Origin: Duganella sp. Leaf126
GTDB taxonomy: Bacteria > Pseudomonadota > Gammaproteobacteria > Burkholderiales > Burkholderiaceae_D
Assembly (NCBI RefSeq): GCF_001423125.1
Contig: NZ_LMNW01000023.1
Coordinates: forward strand, 63,199-127,198
Reading direction: 5' to 3'
DNA length: 64,000 bases
Shown: positions 34,489-45,555 of the stretch, one piece after another
Numbering within the stretch: position 1 is the stretch's first letter
Layout: each line of letters begins with the position of its first letter
The notes under the pieces: generated by a model
The model's database searches: none
Seen by the model: only the letters and a program-made list of their open reading frames with translations
Told to the model about the DNA's origin: nothing
Position numbers and translations under genes: made by a program

Positions 34489-34886
34489 GATTCCTTTGAA
34501 GTTGGTGATAAAGCGCAGGCAGACCTGCCCGACCGTCATGACTCGCGCCGGCCGGCATGGGCCTGGCGGGCAGCCTGCTTCGCCACATCGAAAGCGTGAA
34601 GAAGGCCACTTGATGTTGAGGCATCATTTAGTCTATATCGAAACCTTACGCACGCAACCAAATCTTACGCATTACCTGTTTTTTATGTTGTATTTATGTT
34701 TTTTGCGCTCATCGTCTTTCGTTCGAAAGATTTTTATGCAAAAGTCGGCTGGATACAGCGGATGCGCGCGTGCCCGCAGGCTGGATGGTGGCTGTCAGCT
34801 GCAGTGGGCTTGCACAAGGGTGTCGGAACGCCCGCGCATCGCGCAGGACCCGCGACGTCCTGCTGTCCCGGCAGCGGGTGAGGATG
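34489..34886. promoter_or_regulatory. AT-rich promoter region of the TonB receptor
   Basis: A 398-base spacer with no credible gene. It holds the direct repeat CTTACGCA (34645-34652 and 34664-34671, 19 bases apart, near the likely promoter) and the CTTTCG palindrome at 34716. Confidence 0.45.
34716..34729. promoter_or_regulatory. CTTTCGTTCGAAAG palindrome, candidate AgaR-type operator
   Basis: Arms CTTTCG/CGAAAG separated by TT, 228 bases upstream of the TonB receptor start. The same CTTTCG half-site recurs upstream of GH27/permease and of the beta-helix gene. Confidence 0.5.
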
Positions 34887-35531
34887 TTATCGGGCTGCGG
34901 GCAGCGGAACCTGCGGCAGTGGCGTAATGTCAGCCATCCGTTCGACCGCCACCAGGCCCTGCTCGATTAACTGCATGAAAGTCGCGTTGGCTTTTTTTAC
35001 CGAGGCCGTCGCGTGGAACTGCCGTAACGCTTCCTCGCGCGCCGTGCGCACCGTTAGCACGATCATGCCGGCCATCAACCGCACGCTGCCGCCAGGGGCA
35101 GCGCCGCCCAGTTCGACAGCCAGTCCCTCGGCTGCCTCGTCCGCCAGCTCGCGCACGCGCGCCCTGAGCGCGGGACTCGCTTCCACGACGCGCCACCAGT
35201 CGGCCACCAGGCTGCTGATGTGACAGATCGGATGCTTGTGCCGGTTCATGTCGACGATCACGCTGCGCAGCGCGTCAACCGCGCCCTGTTGCGGCGGCCT
35301 GGCGCGTAGCGCGCACTGCAACGGCAGCAGCTTCAGGTCGTCCTCGCGATCGAGCAGCAGTTCTTCCTTGCGTGCGAAATAATTAAAAATGGTCATCTTC
35401 GAGACTTGCGCGGCCGCCGCGATCTCGTCCACGGTAACGCCATCGAAACCGCGCGCAAAAAAGAGTTCGGTCGCGACGTCCGAGATGCGCTGCCGGGTCG
35501 CCTTTTTCTTGCTGTCCCTCAGTTGTGCCAT
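34887..35531 (-). CDS. TetR-family transcriptional regulator
   Basis: A 214-residue regulator with an N-terminal TetR helix-turn-helix (RQRISDVATELFFARGFDGVTVDEIAAAAQVSKMTIFNYFARKEEL). The C-terminal ligand domain is specific to its target and not assignable. It is divergent from an FAD monooxygenase, with two palindromic sites in between, the standard arrangement for a local repressor. Confidence 0.88.
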   Translation of the reverse strand: MAQLRDSKKKATRQRISDVATELFFARGFDGVTVDEIAAAAQVSKMTIFNYFARKEELLLDREDDLKLLPLQCALRARPPQQGAVDALRSVIVDMNRHKHPICHISSLVADWWRVVEASPALRARVRELADEAAEGLAVELGGAAPGGSVRLMAGMIVLTVRTAREEALRQFHATASVKKANATFMQLIEQGLVAVERMADITPLPQVPLPAAR

Positions 35532-35565
35532 CGTGCGCCCGGTTCCTCGTGGATGTGATGAAAAA

Positions 35566-35580
35566 TTATACCCGGTATAA
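35566..35580. promoter_or_regulatory. TetR operator candidate 1
   Basis: TTATACCCGGTATAA, a 15-base palindrome perfect apart from its central base, in the divergent spacer between the TetR gene and the monooxygenase gene. Confidence 0.6.
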
Positions 35581-35598
35581 AAATCTCTTGTAATATTT

Positions 35599-35613
35599 TT
35601 TTACCGAGTACAA
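35599..35613. promoter_or_regulatory. TetR operator candidate 2
   Basis: TTTTACCGAGTACAA matches candidate 1 at 11 of 15 positions and lies 33 bases away, about three helical turns, consistent with paired dimer binding. Confidence 0.5.
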
Positions 35614-35667
35614 AATTCGGATCGTTAGCGCTTCACGCCGAAGCGCTCGAAAACTTCAAGGACAGTG

Positions 35668-36786
35668 ATGACAGCCTCCCCCCGTAAAAAAATGTTGATT
35701 GTCGGTGCGAGTTTTGCGGGACTGACGTCCGCCTATTTCATGCATCGCCTGGGCTTTGACGTGACCGTCGTGGAGATTGCACCGCGTTTGCGCAGCGGCG
35801 GTACGGCGGTCAATATCCGCGACGACACCATCGCCATCGTCAGGCAGATGGGCATATTGACCGACATCCGCGCCAATCGCCTGGCGCTGCGCCGGTGGGA
35901 TTTCAAGAATGCAGACGACAGCACCGCGCGCAGCATGGTGCTGCGCGGCGAGGGTGACGCGCAGGGAGAAGACGAGTACGAAATCGAACGCGACCTGCTG
36001 ATGCAGCTGCTGTACGACACGGTGCGCGACGACTGCGAGATCGTGTTCGGCGACACGGTCGCGGCGCTCGATCAGGCCGACCATGTCAGGGTGACGTTCA
36101 AGCATGGCGGCACTGGCCGCTACGACCTGGTACTCGGGTGCGACGGCATCCATTCGCGCGTGCGCGAGCTGTGCTTCGGACCGGCTGCGCACTACACGCA
36201 TTTTCTGCAGCAATACTTTGCCGTGTCGATCGTCGACAAGCTGCTGATTCCGCGCGACACGGCCCAGATGTTCAACGTGCCCGGCAAGGTCATCATGCTC
36301 AACGCGTACAAGAACAAGACCGACATCATCTTCGGCTTTATCTCGGACACCGAGCTTGCCTACGACTACCGCGACCAGGCGCAGCAGCGGCAAATGATCG
36401 TTGACCGGTTCCGCGCTGTCGGCTGGCGCGCTGCGCAACTGCTGGGCGACGTCGCCGCGGCGGATAACTTCTATTTCGACAAGATGTGCCAGGTCCGGAT
36501 GCCGGCTTGGTCGCGCAGACGCGTGGCCCTGGTGGGGGACGCCGCGTATTGCCCCTCGCCGGGCGCGGGCCGCGGCGGCTCGCTGGCCATCGACGGCGCT
36601 GCCGCGCTGGGCCATGCCATGGCCGCAGCCGGCGGCGACCATGCGCTGGCGTTCCAGCGCTATGACGCGCAGTTCCGTCCCGTTATCGAACCGATCCAGG
36701 CCGATGCCGCGCGCACGGTGCGCGAATCGCTGATACCGAGAACCGCCGAGGACATCCGCGCGCGCAATGCGCGCGATGTGTTCTAG
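35668..36786 (+). CDS. FAD-dependent monooxygenase (PHBH/TetX-like)
   Basis: A 372-residue class A flavoprotein monooxygenase. The N-terminal Rossmann motif MLIVGASFAGLTSAYFM binds FAD, LVLGCDGIHSRVRE is the DG motif, and VALVGDAAYCPSPGAGRG is the GD motif near the flavin ribityl chain. Such enzymes hydroxylate aromatics or inactivate antibiotics; substrate cannot be told. ATG at 35668 is preferred, with an AAGGA site. Its stop overlaps the stop of the convergent glutaminase gene (36783-36786). Confidence 0.87.
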   Translation: MTASPRKKMLIVGASFAGLTSAYFMHRLGFDVTVVEIAPRLRSGGTAVNIRDDTIAIVRQMGILTDIRANRLALRRWDFKNADDSTARSMVLRGEGDAQGEDEYEIERDLLMQLLYDTVRDDCEIVFGDTVAALDQADHVRVTFKHGGTGRYDLVLGCDGIHSRVRELCFGPAAHYTHFLQQYFAVSIVDKLLIPRDTAQMFNVPGKVIMLNAYKNKTDIIFGFISDTELAYDYRDQAQQRQMIVDRFRAVGWRAAQLLGDVAAADNFYFDKMCQVRMPAWSRRRVALVGDAAYCPSPGAGRGGSLAIDGAAALGHAMAAAGGDHALAFQRYDAQFRPVIEPIQADAARTVRESLIPRTAEDIRARNARDVF

Positions 36787-37700
36787 AAAATCGACCGCAC
36801 GGTCAGGCTGGTAAAGCGCTCGAGCGCATAGGTGCCGGCCAGCGAATTGCCGGTGTCATCGAGCCCGGGGGACCAGACCGCGATGGCCATTTCTCCCGGT
36901 ACCAGCGCCAGGATGCCACCGCCGACGCCGCTCTTGGCCGGCAAGCCAACCCGGTACGCGAACTCGCCGGCGGCGTCGTAGGTGCCGCAGGTGAGCATCA
37001 GCGCGTTCAGGCGCTTGGACGAGCTGGCGTCGAGCACCTGCCGCTCGCTCCACGGGATCGTGCCATGGTTGGCCAGGAAGCTGCCGGCCTTGGCCAGCTC
37101 GCTGCAGGTCATCGTGATCGCGCACTGGCGGCAGTAGCTGTCGATCACGGTCTCGACCGGGTTATGCAGGTTGCCGAAATCCTTCATCAGGTGCGCAATG
37201 GCGTAGTTGCGGTGGGCAGTGGCATGCTCGGACTCGGCGACGGCCAGATCGAACCCGATGTCCTGGCGATCGCAAATCTCGCGCGCGAAGTGCAGGATGG
37301 CGACATCGGACGGGGTCGGGTGCGACGACAGGATGTCGGTCATCACGAGCGCGCCGGCATTGATGAACGGATTGCGCGGCACGCCTTTTTCGTATTCGAG
37401 CTGGACCAGGGAATTGAAGGCCGTACCGGACGGTTCGCGTCCGACGCGCGACCAGATCGCATCGCCCTCGAGCGAAAACGCCAGCGCCAGCGAGAACAGC
37501 TTGGTGACGCTTTGCAGCGAAAACTTTTGCTGCGCCGCGCCTGTCGAGTACGTGCGCCCGTCGAGGCAATACACGGCCATGCCGAACTGCGCAGCGTTGA
37601 CATCGGCCAGCTGGGGAATATAGGACGCGACCTTGCCCTGCTCCAGCAATGGTTGGACTTCGGCGTAGATGGTGTCGAGAATGGCGGCGTAATCGGTCAT
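36783..37700 (-). CDS. glsA: Glutaminase A
   Basis: A 305-residue serine-dependent glutaminase (L-glutamine to L-glutamate plus ammonia) with the penicillin-binding-protein fold. SLQSVTKLFSLALA contains the catalytic S-x-x-K pair, and RNPFINAGALVMTD, ESEHATAHRNYAIAH and KSGVGGGILALVPG are family signatures. Length matches E. coli YneH. ATG at 37700 is chosen because upstream in-frame codons lack similarity. Confidence 0.95.
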   Translation of the reverse strand: MTDYAAILDTIYAEVQPLLEQGKVASYIPQLADVNAAQFGMAVYCLDGRTYSTGAAQQKFSLQSVTKLFSLALAFSLEGDAIWSRVGREPSGTAFNSLVQLEYEKGVPRNPFINAGALVMTDILSSHPTPSDVAILHFAREICDRQDIGFDLAVAESEHATAHRNYAIAHLMKDFGNLHNPVETVIDSYCRQCAITMTCSELAKAGSFLANHGTIPWSERQVLDASSSKRLNALMLTCGTYDAAGEFAYRVGLPAKSGVGGGILALVPGEMAIAVWSPGLDDTGNSLAGTYALERFTSLTVRSIF

Positions 37701-37918
37701 GCGCCATTCTAGACCGAGAAGCGCGCCTGCCGACGTTCTGGTGGCGGCGCGACCACGACACGGCAGCCGAGGTTGTTCGAATGTCACAACGATGCGCCTA
37801 TGCTGCGTTTCCTGGTCCGCATCGGGCGCATCGGTTATCGCGCGTACAGAGCAGGCGCGGCGCGCGCCCCGACACTGGGTTTTCCCGCCAAAACCAACTG
37901 TCGATCAAAGGAAGCCTC

Positions 37919-39700
37919 ATGCGTACTGCCCTGCCCCTCACCGCCCTGGCGCTAGCCGTCATGTCCCTGTCTGCGCACGCCCAGCAAGGCGACGGCACGC
38001 GCGTCGCCATCGCTGCCGCGATCGTCAAGCCGGACAAGGTGGCCGCCACGCCCGAGCGGATCGCAGCCCTGAAGGCGCCTGCCGGTTTCACCGTCTCGGC
38101 GTTTGCCACGGGCCTGAAGAATATCCGCATCATCGCCGTGGCGCCCGATGGCACCATCTATGTCAGCCGCCGCGACCAGGGCGACGTGTTGATGCTCAGG
38201 GATGCGAATGGCGACGGCCGCGCGGACGGCCCACCTGTGATCGTCGCCAATCGCGCCGGCGCCCACGGGCTGGCCATCCGCGACGGCAAGCTTTACCTGG
38301 CCACCGTCAAGGAAGTCTTCGTCGCGGACATCCGCAGCGACGGCACCCTGGGACCGCTGACACTGATCATCGACGATCTGCCCGACGCCGGCCAGCATCC
38401 GAACCGCACCCTGGCCTTCGGCCCGGACGGCATGCTGTACATCAGCGCCGGCTCGACCTGCAATGTCTGCAACGAAAGCAATCCCGAGAACGCCACCATG
38501 TTGCGCGCGTCGCCTGACGGCAAGCAGCGCACCATCTTTGCCAGCGGCCTGCGCAACACCATCGGCTTCGACTGGCACCCGCGCACGGGCGAGTTCTGGG
38601 GCATGGACCACGGCATCGATTTTCTCGGCGACGACGAGCAGCCGGAAGAGGTCAACAAGCTGGAACTGGGCAAGCAGTACGGCTGGCCGCACGTGTACGG
38701 CGCCGGCGCCATCTATCCGCAAAGCACGCCGCAGGGCGACATCAGCAAGGCCGACTGGAAAGCCCACAGCACGCCGATGGTGGTGGGCTACACCGCCCAT
38801 GCAGCGCCCATGCAGATGCTGTTCTACCGCGGTGCGGCCTTCCCGGCGCAATACCAGGGCGACGCTTTCGTGACCATGCGCGGCTCGTGGAACCGCGCCA
38901 GCCCGTCGGGCTATGAAATCGTCCGGATCCGGTTTGCCGACGGCCAGGCACGGTCGGTGGAACCGTTCGTGACAGGGTTCCTGACCGACGGCGGCAAAAC
39001 CCACATCGCCCGTCCGGTGGGCCTGGCGATGGCGCGCGACGGCGCGCTGCTGATGGCAGACGACGCCAACGGCGTGCTGTACCGCGTCGCGTACACCGGC
39101 GCCGGCAAGGCGGCGGCCAGCCTGCCGGCAGCCCCGGCAGGTCCGATGCAGCAGCAGGCGCAGCGCGGCAACAACGTGCCGCTGGCCATCACGCGCCCCG
39201 AGGCGGCCGGCGGGTCCGCATTGCGCATCGAGAGCCCGGCCTTCCGCCACGACGGCGCGATGCAGAGCCGGTTCAGCGAATATGCGGAGGGGGTTTCGGT
39301 GCCGCTGTCATGGCAAGCGGTCGAGGGCGCCAAATCCTATGCGGTCATTGCCGAAGATCCCGATGCGCCCAACAAGCCATTCGTGCACTGGCTGGCATGG
39401 AATATCCCGGCAACGGTCACCAGCCTACCCGAGGGGCTGCAGGAGCAGCCGCGCCTGACGGAACCGGAAGGCGTCCTCCAGGGCCGCAACACGCGCGGAT
39501 CGATCGGCTACTACGGCCCCAAGCCACCGATCGGCGCAACGGCCCACCGTTATCACTTCCAGGTGTTTGCGCTGGACACGGTGTTGCCGCTGAGCTGGGG
39601 CGCGGACCGCGACCAGTTGCTGCAGGCGCTGCAGGGACATGTGATCGCCAAGGGCGAGATCGTCGGCAAGTACGCGCAGACGCAGGCGCCGGTCAAATAG
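37919..39700 (+). CDS. Exported sorbosone/glucose-dehydrogenase-like propeller fused to a PEBP domain
   Basis: A 593-residue protein with a signal peptide (ALAVMSLSAHAQQ). Residues about 40-400 form a beta-propeller of the PQQ-dependent sugar dehydrogenase/L-sorbosone dehydrogenase family (TIYVSRRDQGDVLMLRDANGDGR, HPNRTLAFGPDGMLYISAGS, GLRNTIGFDWHP, GSWNRASPSGYEIVRI). Residues about 435-590 are a YbhB/YbcL phosphatidylethanolamine-binding-protein domain (VPLSWQAVEGAKSYAVIAED, DPDAPNKPFVHWLAWNIP). The fusion is unusual. Ribosome site AAAGGA supports the start. Confidence 0.85.
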   Translation: MRTALPLTALALAVMSLSAHAQQGDGTRVAIAAAIVKPDKVAATPERIAALKAPAGFTVSAFATGLKNIRIIAVAPDGTIYVSRRDQGDVLMLRDANGDGRADGPPVIVANRAGAHGLAIRDGKLYLATVKEVFVADIRSDGTLGPLTLIIDDLPDAGQHPNRTLAFGPDGMLYISAGSTCNVCNESNPENATMLRASPDGKQRTIFASGLRNTIGFDWHPRTGEFWGMDHGIDFLGDDEQPEEVNKLELGKQYGWPHVYGAGAIYPQSTPQGDISKADWKAHSTPMVVGYTAHAAPMQMLFYRGAAFPAQYQGDAFVTMRGSWNRASPSGYEIVRIRFADGQARSVEPFVTGFLTDGGKTHIARPVGLAMARDGALLMADDANGVLYRVAYTGAGKAAASLPAAPAGPMQQQAQRGNNVPLAITRPEAAGGSALRIESPAFRHDGAMQSRFSEYAEGVSVPLSWQAVEGAKSYAVIAEDPDAPNKPFVHWLAWNIPATVTSLPEGLQEQPRLTEPEGVLQGRNTRGSIGYYGPKPPIGATAHRYHFQVFALDTVLPLSWGADRDQLLQALQGHVIAKGEIVGKYAQTQAPVK

Positions 39701-39833
39701 CCCAAGGTTTTGCAGGCCGACGCGTACGCTGACCGCAGTGTCATGTCGCGCTGGCCTGCAGCGCAAACGCCGTCCCGCAGCAGGCGCCGCGGCTTCCGCG
39801 CTTAGCTGATGACCTTGCGCGCGCAGTCCAGCC

Positions 39834-40334
39834 CTACCGTCGCAGGTGTCGCTGTAGCGCAGTTGCCGGGGTGACGTTGGCATGCAGATCAAGAACCATT
39901 TCCCACCGATCGAGCCCGGGCCCATAGCCATCGACCACGGTCCGCGCGTGGCGGAATCCGAAATGCGCGTAAAAGCCCTGGGTGTGCTGACTGGTATCGA
40001 GGCACACGCTGACGACTCCCGCCGTGTCCCTGATTGCTGTCAGACGGGCCACGGTCAGCATTGTTCCGAGCCCGGTACCGTGGAGACCCTGTTCCACCAT
40101 CCCCCAGCAGAAATTCGCGCAACCGGTGCGCAAGTCCAGCGCATGCCCACCGCAAGCGACGAGCTTGCCGTCACGTTCGATCACCTGGAAATTCCACGCA
40201 ACCGCATGCGTAGTCAAAAACACTTCGAATTCCTCGCGCTCGCACGGGGAGAAAAACTCTGGTGTGTTGCCGTCGAATATGCTCAGGCAGGCCGCTAGGT
40301 CGGAGGGGGTGTAGGGTCGGATTACGTCCGTCAT
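39834..40334 (-). CDS. GNAT-family N-acetyltransferase
   Basis: A 166-residue GNAT: MTDVIRPYTPSDLAACLSIFD at the start, acetyl-CoA motif QGLHGTGLGTMLTVARL, and the terminal HTQGFYAHFGFRHARTV. GC-rich like the chromosome and not part of the palindrome array. Substrate unknown. The ATG at 40334 gives the usual GNAT start. Confidence 0.87.
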   Translation of the reverse strand: MTDVIRPYTPSDLAACLSIFDGNTPEFFSPCEREEFEVFLTTHAVAWNFQVIERDGKLVACGGHALDLRTGCANFCWGMVEQGLHGTGLGTMLTVARLTAIRDTAGVVSVCLDTSQHTQGFYAHFGFRHARTVVDGYGPGLDRWEMVLDLHANVTPATALQRHLRR

Positions 40335-40486
40335 TATAGGTCGTTCGGAGTCAAGCTGATACGGGGATGCTTCCCCTATCAGTTGATAGGTCGGCATTGG
40401 CAAAACTAGTTAGATTGGCTGGCTGCGAGTTGGTAGAGGTCCAGTTGGAAAGCGATGCCTGCCGGGTATCGCGGCATCCAATGAAA

Positions 40487-40520
40487 AGCCGTTGATAATC
40501 GACCCCGATCATCAACGGCT
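40487..40520 (-). terminator. Terminator downstream of guaA
   Basis: Perfect 10-bp stem AGCCGTTGAT/ATCAACGGCT with a 14-base loop, 42 bases past the guaA stop. The minus strand continues with TTTTC and the plus strand has a six-T run slightly further on, so it may work in both directions. Confidence 0.65.
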
Positions 40521-40561
40521 CTTGATTTTTTCAATTAATTCAACCAGTTACAGCCGACTCA

Positions 40562-42172
<1,611 letters not shown>

Positions 42173-42199
42173 AAGATAACTGGAAAATGGAAGAAGATG

Positions 42200-42227
42200 A
42201 AAAAACGCCGGCATCGTGCCGGCGTTT
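42200..42227 (-). terminator. Strong hairpin between guaB and guaA
   Basis: Stem AAACGCCGGCA/TGCCGGCGTTT with a 3-base loop, followed on the minus strand by a T-run. It sits in the 63-base gap between the guaB stop and guaA start, so it should act as a partial terminator or processing site inside the operon. Confidence 0.75.
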
Positions 42228-42235
42228 GCAAGGAC

Positions 42236-43726
<1,491 letters not shown>

Positions 43727-43800
43727 TTATACAGGAAAAATACAGGAAAACACGCCCGCAGTCTGGACCAGACCCACTCGTTCGCAGCGTATCGAGCACC

Positions 43801-44682
43801 TCACCACGCCATGGCAGCATGTGCATGCATGTCGGCCTGCCCCACCACGACGAGTTCGAGCGGTGCATGGGGTTGCGGCACGGCCGCTGCGGCGGCAATC
43901 TCCGCATGCGCAGGCGCTTCATGGCGGGCCATCTCTTGCGCGACAAAGTGTGCCAGAATCGCATCGACGGAGGCATGCGTCGTGTGGTCCTGCACCGCGC
44001 CCGGCGCCATGCTGCCTAATTTGATCGTGGTATGGGTCGCATGATGGTTGAAGGTCACAGCGCGCTCTTCGTCGTTGATGGGGTCGTCACCTCCGCCGCC
44101 ACCTCCACCGTCACCGCCCCCACCGTCGCCGCCTCCACCGTCACCACCTCCGCCGCCGTCGCCCCAGGTATCGCCGCCACTCCCACCGCCGGAATCAGAT
44201 CCACCGTTATCGGAGCCGCTCGATGGCAGTACGTCGGGGTAGCTTCCCGGGGTAAAGTTGCCTTCCACAGAGGTGGAGCCATCGGCGTTGACCTCGACGA
44301 TACTGATGGTGCCATCGGCATTGGCGACGGTGTGCTCGGTGGCGTTTTGCTCGACCACGGTCTCGCCGTCATGGTTGAAGCGCTGAGGTTCGCCGATGGT
44401 AGCGGCGACCTGGTCCTCCACCCCCACGGCATAGCGCTCGGCCCCGTTACCGTACTGGGCATCCTCGGTGGCGGTATGGGTGGCCAGGTCGGGGTCGGTG
44501 GCATGCGCGCCCTCGTGCAACAGGCCGAGCGCTGCGGATTGGACGCCCACCGAGCCATTCATATCGTCATGATCGACGACCACCAGGCCCGAATGCGGAT
44601 CCCAATAAACGGTATTCGTGTTGGAATCGAAGCGATCGTTCCCGTCATGAATGAAGGAAACCATTACATTGGCGTCTCCCAT
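43801..44682 (-). CDS. HExxH metalloprotease-like protein (M91/effector-type), unclear start
   Basis: From the ATG at 44682 the protein has 293 residues. HEGAH at 56-60 in AALGLLHEGAHATDPD is an HExxH zinc motif, and ERYAVGVEDQ after it is a candidate third-ligand helix. This resembles the M91 domain of secreted effector proteases such as NleD. A Gly/Asp-rich low-complexity linker (about 150-200) leads to a His/Ala-rich tail. The frame stays open for 50 more codons upstream and reads like protein (FNAATAYLSRDATAAQLLQQ) but has no ATG, GTG or TTG start, so the true N-terminus may be lost, frameshifted or use a rare start. Confidence 0.6.
   Translation of the reverse strand: MGDANVMVSFIHDGNDRFDSNTNTVYWDPHSGLVVVDHDDMNGSVGVQSAALGLLHEGAHATDPDLATHTATEDAQYGNGAERYAVGVEDQVAATIGEPQRFNHDGETVVEQNATEHTVANADGTISIVEVNADGSTSVEGNFTPGSYPDVLPSSGSDNGGSDSGGGSGGDTWGDGGGGGDGGGGDGGGGDGGGGGGGDDPINDEERAVTFNHHATHTTIKLGSMAPGAVQDHTTHASVDAILAHFVAQEMARHEAPAHAEIAAAAAVPQPHAPLELVVVGQADMHAHAAMAW
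44092..44165. repeat. Low-complexity CC(A/G)CC(T/G)CC(A) tandem tract
   Basis: Short tandem triplet-based repeats encoding the Gly-rich, Asp-punctuated linker of the metalloprotease-like protein. Such tracts are prone to length change by slippage. Confidence 0.6.
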
Positions 44683-44847
44683 CTGCTGAAGTAGTTGTGC
44701 TGCTGTAGCGTCCCTGCTCAGGTAGGCAGTCGCTGCATTGAATTCCTGCTGGTCTTGGGCACTGGAATTCGCAAAGGATATGGGAATGATGTTTTCCGCA
44801 AAATGTACGATGGAGATGAATGACGCGTTGTTTCAGGCAAGCGTTGC

Positions 44848-45363
44848 TTAGCACCCCGAAATATTCACATTTCGGTCGCGAACTATTTTCAGGTACTGGT
44901 CGAAAAACTCTTTTTTAAGGTACAGGTTCTGCTGGTTGAACGAAGCGGCGATACTATCGAGGTTGTCGTACGGTTTATCAAAAATCAGTTCGTATTTCGA
45001 GCCGTCTGCCAGATGGAAAATGGCGCCGCCGCGTGCCTCGAAGTCGTGGCCAGGTCCGGCAACTGGCAGCGCCGCGCCTTTGATCAGGTCCACGAACGAA
45101 GCGACCTCCTCGGGCACCGTCAGGGCGAGTTTGCATTGCGTGCGTTTCAGGGTGTCGACTGTCAGTCGGGTTCGGTACAAGACGTCGGGCGATTTCACCA
45201 GCAAATCGACCGTGGATATTTTTTCCGGATTCATTGCAGAAACGCCGATCTCGGCGTGGGCCGCATTGGCGGCCGCTCCCGTTGCAAGCATCATGATCAC
45301 CACCATTCTGGTTAAGACTACGCCCGACAAACCGCTCGAATAATTTTCACGCCTGGATTTCAT
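44848..45363 (-). CDS. Secreted hypothetical protein
   Basis: A 171-residue protein with a signal peptide (RMVVIMMLATGAAANAAHA). The mature part, with KYELIFDKPYDNLDSIAASFNQQNLYLKK, looks globular and contains two cysteines (CKLAL and the terminal SGC) that could pair. Family not recognised. The ATG at 45363 has a GGGAGAGG site. It lies just upstream of the metalloprotease-like gene on the same strand and may be functionally tied to it. Confidence 0.65.
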   Translation of the reverse strand: MKSRRENYSSGLSGVVLTRMVVIMMLATGAAANAAHAEIGVSAMNPEKISTVDLLVKSPDVLYRTRLTVDTLKRTQCKLALTVPEEVASFVDLIKGAALPVAGPGHDFEARGGAIFHLADGSKYELIFDKPYDNLDSIAASFNQQNLYLKKEFFDQYLKIVRDRNVNISGC

Positions 45364-45555
45364 GTCCTCTCCCTTCAACCGGTCACCGAAGCCCGATAAT
45401 AAGAATAAAACAACACCGACTCAACTCATTATTTGTATCGCAATGTAAATTAATATGGATTCATGTCGCCGGGCGGACGAAATTCCGACTGGCCTATACC
45501 ACCGTTCAAACAGGTGCCGTATGATATCGCTATCAGTACTCACCACACATGATCG

